Positions 21,374-30,414 of a stretch of DNA of 64,000 nucleotides are shown here, in pieces. Numbering within the stretch: position 1 is the stretch's first letter; each line of letters begins with the position of its first letter. A program made the position numbers and the translations under genes. The notes under the pieces are model-generated. The model searched no databases and was not told the DNA's origin. It was given only the letters and a program-made list of their open reading frames with translations. Origin of the DNA: Cerioporus squamosus (taxonomy: Eukaryota > Basidiomycota > Agaricomycetes > Polyporales > Polyporaceae); the NCBI GenBank assembly GCA_022592435.1, contig JABYQS010000001.1, forward strand, positions 434,001-498,000. Direction: 5' to 3'.

Positions 21374-23173
21374 TCAGCGATGGAACATAGAAGATGCGCA
21401 CTGCGTGCAAAGATGAGTGTGGCAGTTTGCACACCTCTGTATGCAAAACGAAACGAGTAAGTACTCGTTAGACTACATCAGGAGAAGACACTCACCCATA
21501 ACCCGCTCTGCCAGATATTACAATTGGCGCATCCTCTGATGATACTTCCAGGGACAAGAGGCGCCGTCGGAACCCACAAATGCTGCTGGCAGAACACCCT
21601 TTGAGGGAAAGCGATTGGCGCGAAGTGATTCAGAGGCCAGTAGTACGGAAGCGGTCCGCCGTAGATCCCCCAACTTGGTGGAGCGACCACCGGTATGTCA
21701 GGCGCAGCAGGTTCGGGAGGAGTCCAATTTGGACCCGCACCCGACGCCTCTGCACGTCCGTCAGGGAGATCTCCTGGGCCGAAGCGCGGCGTGGGTGGCC
21801 TAGCAGGTGCCCAAGTACGCCGTCGCTCAGGCGTCGGCGGCCTCACCCGAACCTGTGCGTCGGTAGCTCTCCGGCGCGGGGTGAAAGGTCTGGCTGGCAA
21901 GTTCGCCCTAGGTCCAAACAGCGGCGCGTGGGGGTCCACAGGTCCTGGACGCGGCGGCCACTCTGCATCCAGATTGCGTATGGCCTCCTCCAGCAGCTCT
22001 GGATCGTCCTCGGCTTCCATGAGCCGGAGAAGATCCCACTGGGAGCAGACACAAGTCTTCCAGCGGGCAAGGCAAACGTAGCAGAACTGGTAATTGCATC
22101 TGCACGTCATATGGTTGCACCCGTAGCTGAGCTCGACCACCAGGCCGCAGCGCGGGCACTGCTTCCAACCCTCCTTGGTCGCCATGCTCAGGATCTCCTT
22201 GTCCGCGTCGTTGGTGCACCTCTGGGTGGCGGAATGCGCCGCCTTCTTGCAGTGCCCGCATGTCTGCGTTCCGCACGCACTGCAGGAAATGGCAGTCGCG
22301 GAGTTGGTGCCGGAACCGAGGAATGCCGAGCAGGAGGCACGGCTGCAGTACACCCTGTTCTGAGTGCTAAACTCCCGGGCCTTCTTCTCGAAGAGGCGAG
22401 CGAGCTCTCCATCCATGTACGGGCGCAGTCTCTGGAAATCGAAGGGCTGGCGACAGCATGCTGGCGGGAATAGGGACTCGTCCGTCGTCGCCGCGCGGAA
22501 CAGACCGACGACGCAATCGACATCGTAGTCGTGACCACACGGCGCACGGATCACCGGACCTTCGATGCGGTCCATGCATGCGACACACGAAACATCCCTG
22601 GTGAACGCCGAATGAGTGCCCAGACTTATGCAGTGAAAATGGCTGAGAACGTACCGCACAGACTGGGCTTCCGGCAGTTTGTATGCACTGGAAGATGCGT
22701 ACGTCCTTGGCTTGTGGCTGCGCGTGCAGCTGTGGAGATCTGTCAGGATGAGGTGAGGTGCACCATTGGATAGACACGTACTCTTCACAATAACAGTGCT
22801 GATGACTGCCCATCCAGTTATGGGTATTGGCCTCGAAGGTGTGGGAAGACCCTCCGCCCGAGGAACTGGGGTGGGAGTAGCCGTATGCCCAACCGTATTC
22901 TCCGTCGTTGGCGTCCAAGAGCTCTTCCGGTTCGTCGGTGTACAACCCCAGCGCCGATGCCTCCATCCGTTCCTGCCAGGCGCGTGTCTCTTCGGCGAAG
23001 ACGAGGAGTGCGTACTCCTCGTCTGTCGAAGGATCGTATCTCGCTTTGCCTTTATCTTTGGAGCCAGGCGATGCGTCTGCAACGTCATGGCGAGCACGGG
23101 CAGCACTCGCGCGAAGTGCGGACATGGCCTCTAGGTCCGTCGTTCTCTGCGGAGCCGGTTGGTAGACTTGCAT
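21374..23173 (-). CDS. RBR-type E3 ubiquitin ligase (paralogue 2)
   Basis: Proposed exons complement(22782..23173), (22655..22729), (21496..22597), (21374..21436); 543 aa. Exon 1 carries the DEEYALLVFAEETRAW module shared with paralogues 1 and 3. Exon 3 holds RING1 (CVACMDRIEG...PCGHDYDVDCV...PPACC), IBR (YCSRASCSAFLG...CSACGTQTCGHCKKAAH) and Rcat (CPRCGLVVELSYGCNHMTCRC...FCYVC) with the catalytic Cys in YGCNHM intact. A long Pro/Arg-rich tail follows and ends with Cys pairs (CANC, and CANCH in the last exon), perhaps an extra zinc site. The last exon is inferred from a strong GTGAGT donor and a TACAG acceptor. Exon 2 is 75 nt, the same length as in paralogue 3, which supports common descent. 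This is the most complete member of the family here. Confidence 0.82.
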
Positions 23174-24333
23174 CCTGAGCTAGTCAAGATAGGAAAGTGG
23201 ACGAGCACGAAACTGAGCTGGCATGGAATGCTCCTGTCCCCTTAAATCCACAGCCACGACGCGCGTGTGTCGTGCATCCTCGCGCCTCCTGCCAGCGTAC
23301 ACACGCGTTCGCGCCTCGGGCGCCATGGGCCAGGTAGGTTCTTTCCTCATCATCGCGTTCGTTCGACTTCGTCTGATGCATGTGTTGGCGATTTGACAGG
23401 GTCAAACAGCCACGCGCTGGTCCTACAGGGACCGTCATCTGCATTGCCGCACGTCACGGAAGCATGAAGGCTGACAGGCCGTGCCCAGCCGGAGGCGTGT
23501 ATCTCTTGCACCCGGCATCTTACACCACACCAGTGGGAGACAATATCCAGGTTAGTCACTGCTTCTCCGAGCATTGGGCACGATTTGGCTTTGCCCCTTC
23601 TACACGTTGCGCGGGGCGGATCAGGCTTCGTTGGCCATCCCCGTTATGTGGTGGGTTCGGAGCACTGCGAAGCACACAAAATACAAGCATGCCCATGAAT
23701 GGCTTCATTAAGAGTCCCGCCGGCCCATGCGATGGGCGCTGGACGAGCGTGATCCATGACACTTGGTGGTTCCGTGTGGCCCGAGTGCCGCCGATGCGGC
23801 GTCAGGGTTAACTGGAGGTAGCTGAGGACGTGCGGGGAGACTCCCCAAAACCCGCGCCACTGCGTCCGTAGCACTTGCACCCAGTCGCGGCTGCTGAGTT
23901 GAGGGAGACGATGACGAACCCAAGATGGATAGTTCTCTGGGTTGTTCGGCGCCGTCTCCCTCATGAGAGGGTTGAGTCAGGATGATTCAGGACGTCGTGG
24001 ATGGTCCTCACGGTGTATGATGCCCCAGCTTATATGTCCCCTGGCTGCCCGTAAACTGAGGAAGACAACGTCGAACAAGGGTCTGTCTTATTGTCTAGGC
24101 GTTGTCCCGGACAACGCCCTTGTTGTGCAGTGACCACTCAGTAGCGCCCTATCCGCATCTCACTGCAGAGCTCTCGCACATCATCGTTGCCATGTCCTTT
24201 GTGAATGGCACACTCTCTAATACACAGCACATAGGCTCTAGCAGCGCACTTCTGAGCCTCCCAACCGGATACAACAACCTCGCTTCTCGCGCCACACCAC
24301 GCCGCACCGTTCCTCGACGTCCGAGGGTCTTCA
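23174..24333. other. Intergenic between RBR paralogues 2 and 3
   Basis: About 1.16 kb with no recognised gene. It contains the promoter of paralogue 2. A near-perfect palindrome at 24098-24118 (arms GGCGTTGTCC/GGACAACGCC, 1-nt spacer) could be a regulator site. A short exon-like plus-strand frame near 23490-23551 ends in a GTTAGT donor, but no gene could be built from it. Confidence 0.35.
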
Positions 24334-25850
24334 CTAGAGCCAGCGGTTCCTTCTGCATCTAGCACAAGCCCAAATCTGGCATGTGTTGCAATTCTACCGT
24401 TGTCGATGAGCGGAGTGCGGTGCATGACAGAAGAGGGTGCACTCACAAACAAGAACACGCGCAGATAGTGCCCGCAGCCCTCGCAGCGACCACCACCAGA
24501 TACGTATCGCCACCGATGGAGACAGTGATGGTTCTCCCGCAGCCTGGCGACCTCTCGCGCAACGACCTGGCCATAGTCAATCGCTCTCACAGGCGCCGCA
24601 TTCGCGTTCACGGCGGCGCGTGCCCTCTGCTGCCTCTCAACCCGGTCCTGCGCTGCGAGGAGAAGCCTATTCTCCTCCCACTGCTCGCATGTGCACGTTT
24701 TCCAGGTTGCGGCGCACAGGTAGCAAAACTGATGCCTGCATCGACACGTCATGTGGTAGCGTGAGCTCGACAATATGTCCGCATCCCGGGCATCGCTTCC
24801 ATCCGGACTCCTCGGCCAGTGCGACGACGCCCGCGTCCTCGTCGCTAGAGCAGCGCACGGATACGTTGTGTGCCTCCTGCTTGCAGTGTCCACAAGTCTC
24901 GGCCCAACACTCCGGGCAGGCAAGCCGGGATGCCACGGTTGTACCGCTGCCAATGAATGTGGAACATGATGGGCGACGACAGTACACCCTGTCCCTCGTT
25001 CCGAATTCCACCGACTTCTTATCGACTAGCGTGGCGAGCTCCGTGTTTAGGTATCGCCTGACTGTGTTCAATTCGAACGGCTGGCGGCAACAGGCCGGGG
25101 GGAAAAGCGACTCGTCGACAGTCGCGGCGCGGAAGAGATCAACGAGGCACCCAATGTCGTAGGCATCTCCGCATGGTGCACGGACGGTCACACCGCGGAT
25201 ATCATCTCTGCAGATGACGCAAACCTCCAGCCTGGATGTGCAAGTCAGCAAGGCATTCCGGTTACTATGGACGATTGCCCTCACCGGACTTTGGTGCCAC
25301 TTGGCAGTTTCCTCGCTGACGAGGACGGTGTGAGTGCTGAGCTCGTTGCCGCACTCGTCCTGTAGGCCTCGTCAGTACCATCGAAAGTGGTGCATGCACC
25401 TGACGTGAATTGTACTCACAGGTGCTCCCCAGATGACAGCGCCGCCATGCGTGCGCCTCCGGACGTCGGGAAAATCACAGGATCGATGGTACTGGCCGCA
25501 GGAAACTTCGGAGGGGTTCTACCTTCAGCTATGGCTCTTGCAATTTCTCTATCCCCTCTCGCAACCTCCTCGGCACGTTCAAGCTCAGCGAGCAGCGCTG
25601 CATCAACCGAGATGGCCTGGGTGATGCTCTGAGCAAGGACCATGTCGCGTGCGAGCATCTCTAATGCACGGGCCTCCTCCGCAAACAGTTCGAAAGCTAG
25701 CTCTTCGTCTGTCTGTTGTTCACCTGTGTCTTTCCCCTTCCGGCGCCCCTGAATGTTGTCCACATCTTCTAAGCTGTAGGCGGCAACCAGAGAGAGCAGA
25801 GCTGCGGCGTCCTCGGTACCTGAAGCGACTTCTCCTTCGTTGGCGAGCAT
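24334..25850 (-). pseudogene. RBR E3 ligase paralogue 3, frameshift at catalytic site
   Basis: Proposed exons complement(25420..25850), (25285..25359), (24447..25231, frame broken), (24334..24375). Exon 1 has the shared module (ELAFELFAEEARALEMLARD...IARAIAEGRTPPKFP). RING1 (CVICRDDIRG...PCGDAYDIGCL...PPACC) has GDAYD where paralogue 2 has GHDYD. IBR (YCRRPSCSTF...CPECWAETCGHCKQEAH) is normal. In Rcat, CPGCGHIVELT is followed not by the expected YGCNHMTC but by a frame change near 24751-24767, after which HMTCRCRHQFCYLC continues in another frame. Compared with paralogue 2 the stretch is 8 nt shorter and the catalytic Cys codon is gone. The rest of the frame to CEGCGHYLRVFLF is well kept, so the break is recent, or a sequence error. 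Confidence 0.7.
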
Positions 25851-26399
25851 CGTGGTGGGAAGAGAGGGATTGCTTGCGTGGGATGACGATGCCACAGGAG
25901 TTTAAGTAGGAGTTGCCCCATGCACCTCATGCACCGCGGCGAAGGCGATTCAGCGCCTCGATCTGCCGCAGCATCCATTGACAGTGAACGCGCAGAGCAT
26001 ACATCGATCTCCACATCTGTCATTGACAGGCCACTGCTAGAGGAAGGTTTAATTCATGAGTTTTGCATTGCGCTGTCATATATGTTGTTAACTGTGGTAC
26101 TTATGTCTTCAGCACTGTAGACTTAACACCTCACAATTGGGCCGAGTACCATGACGAGTGCAGGTTTGCACAGTACGAATCCGACCGCAGAGCGTTGAGA
26201 CCGGCATGTTTTGTGCCCGAGTAGAAGGATATGAAACGATTGCTGGTGAGCTCGAGCTGTGAGGGAAGGTTAGTAGTATGAACGAGGTTTAACTTCAAGT
26301 TCATACATTGTGGCTGTGTTGTTGTTGAGGAGTGTCGCGCGCGCTATACGCCCGTCGCCGTCTCACCGTACCTGAAGGTTCAAGGCCTGATCGACCACG
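25851..26399. promoter_or_regulatory. Divergent promoter, RBR paralogue 3 / MYND gene
   Basis: A 549-bp gap between head-to-head ATGs at 25850 (minus) and 26400 (plus). No gene recognised inside. Confidence 0.35.
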
Positions 26400-27413
26400 A
26401 TGGCATCCATTCCTGACGACTTCATTCTCGACGTACACGACCTCGCCGCTATCATCCTAGATGCCCATGCATGTACCGAAACGCTCCTGCCTAAGGCCCA
26501 ACTCGTGGAGATCAACCGTGGCGTTACTTCTCCCACCACCCTCCCAAGCCACGTCTTTGCACCTGAATGGCACGCTGGCAAGATCAGAGGCCAGAAGCGC
26601 GTCGCGTACATGTTGAAGACTGACTCGAGCGCATCCGAACGCATCACCATCGAGACGTTTGCATCTCCTGAAGGTGTGAAGGTTCCCGGGGGGAAGGAGC
26701 TGACGCGTCGCGAGCTGGAGGACATCTTCTGGCGCTGCAAGACCTTCAACAGCGGGTACGTCCTCGCCTATGTCGCCCAGCGCATCTTCGACAGTCTCCC
26801 TTCGACTGCGAAGATACGCGCACGGACGTCTGCCAAACATGAGCTCGTCTGCAAGCCAAGCGACGTGACAGTAGCGGAGATCGATGTCGTCGCGAAGGAG
26901 GCCTGCCTCATTCTCGACTACGAGCCGCGCCCCGACCTTGGGCCGTCGAACGTGAACCTCTCGCAGCACATGACGGGATTTGACGGGAGCATGCCGTGGG
27001 TATTCCTGCTCATCGGCGAGCCCAAGTCGGAAGACATAGAGGCGGACCCGCGCGTCGTCCTCGATCTCGTCACTTCTCAGTTGGGTGGACGGGGCGGAGG
27101 TGGAGAGGTGTTCTCGCTTGAACGCGCCTTCGATTATCACAACAAGGTTCTTCCCAAGGTCGCCGACGAACTGGAGAAGTATATCTTGTCGGGCAAGATA
27201 CGCCTGTCCGAGGACGCTCTCCGTGCTCGCGGTGACGCGCTGGTGGATGTGGTCATGGGCAGGCTGCTCAAGATTGCTGGCGGACAGGACAGCTTCTGTA
27301 GGTACTGTGGGAAGGAGGAGGTGCAGTCGCGGTGTTCGAAGTGCAAGAAGGCGTACTTCTGTGCCCCCTGCCACACGCTCGGCTGGAAGTATCACAAAGT
27401 CTGGTGTTCCTGA
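26400..27413 (+). CDS. MYND zinc-finger protein
   Basis: 337 aa, no intron. The C-terminus is a MYND finger (CRYCGKEE, CSKCKKAYFC, then HxxxC in KYHKVWC), a Zn-binding fold for protein contacts. The first 290 residues match no domain I know; visible marks are LDVHDLAAIILDAHA near the start, LTRRELEDIFWRCKTFNSGY, and DLVTSQLGGRGGGGEVFSL. A paralogue with the same layout lies at 29.2 kb and is broken. No SET domain is present. Basidiomycetes have many lone-MYND proteins of unknown function. Confidence 0.8.
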   Translation: MASIPDDFILDVHDLAAIILDAHACTETLLPKAQLVEINRGVTSPTTLPSHVFAPEWHAGKIRGQKRVAYMLKTDSSASERITIETFASPEGVKVPGGKELTRRELEDIFWRCKTFNSGYVLAYVAQRIFDSLPSTAKIRARTSAKHELVCKPSDVTVAEIDVVAKEACLILDYEPRPDLGPSNVNLSQHMTGFDGSMPWVFLLIGEPKSEDIEADPRVVLDLVTSQLGGRGGGGEVFSLERAFDYHNKVLPKVADELEKYILSGKIRLSEDALRARGDALVDVVMGRLLKIAGGQDSFCRYCGKEEVQSRCSKCKKAYFCAPCHTLGWKYHKVWCS

Positions 27414-28021
27414 ACCCATGGACAGTACTTCCTTTGTGACATGAATACGCATGTATCCTCGTAAATGTATACATATGGTGTTGGTTGCCACGTCCCCTGG
27501 CCTGCAGTACTCGCGAGTACTCGGCTTCTCCGACTCTGACGCGTGACGTCACGCGTTCTCGTCGGTATATCTTCTATAGTAAATCATCTCGGACAGAAAA
27601 GGAAAGGGGCCTTTCTGAAGAAGGTAAGTTTGCGTGTTTCAGTGCACAAATTGCTCTCTTTCAAGCAAGTATGGGAAGCGAGGAAGGCATAAGCTCCTCT
27701 AATTTAGTTCCAAGCATTCCAGAAGCAGGTCGAGGGGTGGGCAGAGAAAGACGTCGAGGACGGAGAGAGCGCCAGCAAGCGCTCAAGTCAGTTCGCAACT
27801 GACTTGCGGAAGTCTGTTGTTCTCCAGCGGAGTTCGACTGTGTACTGAATGCTCATAATCTCTGCTTCACAGCACTGGTGGGCGGTAGCAGACGGTAAGT
27901 GTAACGATTCAGGGTGAAGCTGACAATTGTGCAAGCCGACCGCAAGCGTCAATAGACCTCTGCAGCCAGCGGTGCACGAGGGAGGGCGTAGCCCTCTCGA
28001 GTGCGTCGGCCTCGAGGATGA
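27414..28021. other. Intergenic with MCB-CRE palindrome and hairpin
   Basis: No gene recognised. It holds a perfect 18-bp palindrome at 27539-27556 (ACGCGTGACGTCACGCGT) and a perfect 10-bp-arm hairpin with a 3-nt loop at 27784-27806 (CAAGTCAGTT/AACTGACTTG). The right edge is the target-site duplication of transposon copy 2. Confidence 0.45.
27539..27556. promoter_or_regulatory. Perfect MCB-CRE-MCB palindrome
   Basis: ACGCGTGACGTCACGCGT reads the same on both strands. The centre is the bZIP/CREB-type site TGACGTCA; each side is an ACGCGT (MluI cell-cycle-box) hexamer. It lies about 130 bp downstream of the MYND gene. A near-identical copy is at 4953-4970. Confidence 0.5.
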
Positions 28022-29132
28022 GTAGCTCATTGTCTCCCGTAGGCAGACGATTTGCGGGCCTATTAAAGGGGGGACGGACGGCCCTACAACGTCTGCTAGT
28101 GAACACGCCAACAAAACCGTAGGGTGGCAATTCTTCGCGTATCAATCATGCCGAGTGTTCGGCATACCATATACAGACAGCAATTTCCGTTTTGAGACAG
28201 CATGTCCATATATGGTGACGATCTGGTATCTCGCTTCAATATAGCTAGCGCTGTCCTTGTACAGTCGAATCTCCCTTACCCCATACCGATCGGGAAGGGG
28301 CCAAAAGTATGGGTTATCGGGGATTATGGGCTTACGGAAAGGAGCGTCCTTCAAGCGCTCATGGGTTATCCTGCAGGTAGTGTTAGGCGCCTGCTCATGG
28401 TAAGCTATCCGACCACCTAGTCGGGTTGCCGGGGACCTTTTTCCGTGTGTCCGGACCGATCTGACAAATAATATGGCATCAGAGATCGTAATCCACCTCG
28501 ATAGCTCCCATTCCGGCAGTGATATGCCTGTTAGGTAAGCAAAGTTATGGGTTATGCCACCCCCAAATGGCTATGGGGTATGGGTTACTGGGAGTTTATG
28601 GGTTATCCCCACTGTCCCGACTCCGGGAGGCCAAAAATTTATGGGGTATCGGGGATTATGGGTTACTGGATGGTATGGGTTAAGGGGAATTCGACTGTAC
28701 TCCTCCTCCTGGTCGAAAATCCCGTATGTCCCCCACATTTCCTGGCTGCGCAGCGCGGCAGCAGATGCATGCGCAGGAGTACATAATGTTACCATGTATA
28801 CAGTTACCAACCACACGACAGCCCGCACCTTCTGGCACTGGCAGTACACGCACTTCGAAGACTGATGATGCGCCGGCATAGAGCGCATGTATGTTGTAAA
28901 AAAACGCTATATACGTGGAGGGTTTCTCCGAGTGATTGACGACGGTAGAGAGGGAGATTGTGAGCACATAACGTAGAACTGGTGGAGAGAGAGGCGAGGC
29001 CCGCGCGCGACGCGTCGACGCGTCGTCGTGTATAGATCCCGACGCGTCGTCGGAGATCAAATCCTTGCTGACAAACTCAGATATCGGACCCTACGGTTCC
29101 ACCGGTCTATTGAAAGCAGACTAAGTAGCTCA
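28022..29132. mobile_element. Non-autonomous DNA transposon, copy 2 (composite)
   Basis: Body 28030-29124, matching copy 1 at an offset of 8,246 bp over all 1,095 bp, with the TA-flanked MITE again nested inside (28262-28697). Flanked by a different perfect 8-bp duplication, GTAGCTCA, at 28022-28029 and 29125-29132. Different duplications show separate insertion of the whole composite, not a segmental duplication. The right end lies 113 bp before the ATG of the decayed MYND paralogue. Confidence 0.75.
28260..28699. mobile_element. Nested TA-flanked MITE (copy 2)
   Basis: Second copy of the 436-bp CAGTCGAAT-ended MITE, body 28262-28697, TA at both sides. It sits at the same place inside the outer element as in copy 1, so it moved with its host. 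Confidence 0.65.
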
Positions 29133-29245
29133 AGCACTTGGATCTTTTCGTGCCAACGGCACGGGTAGACGCTAGTCATTATGTAACACAAGACGAGCGG
29201 CGCCGCTTTGTGCTGAAGCCCTGCACCTGACCAGTGACCACCATC

Positions 29246-30203
29246 ATGCCCATTCCCGAGCACATCGAACTCGATTTGCACGACCTCTGCGCCATAATCC
29301 TTGACACGCACGCGCGCATAGAGCCGCCCTTCCGTTGTGGACAGCTCCTTGAGGTCAGCAAGGGAAACAACCCCATCCAGTCGATCCTGCCAGATAGGGT
29401 GCCCTCGGAATGGCGTGCCTCCCATGACCTACCTCGAGTCGCATACATCTGCCACCCAAACTAGGACGTCCGCGAAATCACTACCATAGATGACTACGCC
29501 TGGCCAGGTGGAGTGATTACCCCGGACGGACGGACGCTGACCCGCCGGGAGCTCGAGGACGCGTTCTGGCGCTGCAAAACTTTCGACAATGGCTTCTTCC
29601 TGGCAGACGTCTTCTGCCGTGTCCTCGGTCGCCTCCCTCGTACTACGACCTTGCGTATCAAGACTTCTGCAGGACAGCAGATGACATGCGCACCGAGCGA
29701 CGTCGGGATTATGGAGATGCTCCTCTCACCTCACGAGTCCTGTCTCATGGTGGAGCGCCAGATATCTTCCTCAAGGGTTCGGCGACGACATTCCCTGGGT
29801 TGTCCTGCTCCTAGGTGACCCTCGCGGCGAGCGCGTCGTGGTCGACCTCGCTCTATCTCAAATAGGGGGTAGAGGTCTGGGGAGTGAGCTGTTCGCCCTC
29901 ACAAAACTGCGCGACTACACGGAGAAGCTGCTCCCCAAGTACGCGACACGAGACCCCGAGGCGGACAGAGAGACGTTCATGTTCAATCCATGGAGCATGA
30001 CCGAAACGCAGGATATCCGTGCACAGGTGTTGGTGGCGCATATACTCGCGCGACTGGCCAAGGTTGCACAGGGCGAGGACAACTTCTGCAGGTACTGCGG
30101 GAAGGATGATGTGAACATGCGCTGCTCGAAGTGCAAGAAGGCGAACTTCTGTTCGTCTTATTGCGTTGGATTGGGCTGGAAGTACCACAAGGTCTGGTGT
30201 TAG
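29246..30203 (+). pseudogene. Decayed MYND zinc-finger paralogue
   Basis: Clear paralogue of the gene at 26400-27413, from LDLHDLCAIILDTHA to the C-terminal MYND finger (CRYCGKDD, CSKCKKANFC, KYHKVWC). Two defects are visible: a TAG stop at 29462-29464 after ICHPN, in a place where the paralogue reads through, and a frame change near 29760-29815 between SCLMVERQIS and DIPWVVLLLGDP. The LTRRELEDAFWRCKTFDNG block and QIGGRGLGSELFAL are well kept. A composite transposon lies just upstream. Translation from an internal start could still give a short MYND protein, but the full-length product is lost. Confidence 0.8.
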
Positions 30204-30414
30204 TGATTTGCTGGGGTAATTACTGTCTTCGTCTCTTCTTCTGTGTAGCGTGTAGTGGTGTGTACTGTAGCCTTTCGTTCCTTTCGAACCTCTTGTTCAC
30301 TTCGGAATCGGGTGTCATGTCATCATTAGGGTATAGTCTATGCGGATCGATGTTGTACAAATAGCTATCACTGCGAGAATTCCAAGGTGCAGCGCCGACC
30401 ATAAGTCATCAGAC

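Noticed and set aside
23380..23964. Possible genes between RBR paralogues 2 and 3
   Set aside because: Frames on both strands overlap, have no domain, and could not be joined into a model longer than about 140 aa.
24138..24953. Separate gene on the minus strand covering the end of RBR paralogue 3
   Set aside because: Only its part from HMTCRCRHQFCYLC on is protein-like, and that part is the continuation of the RBR gene after the frameshift; the start is an out-of-frame shadow.
27539..27556. MCB-CRE palindrome as a transposon terminal repeat
   Set aside because: No matching partner or target-site duplication lies nearby at a sensible distance.
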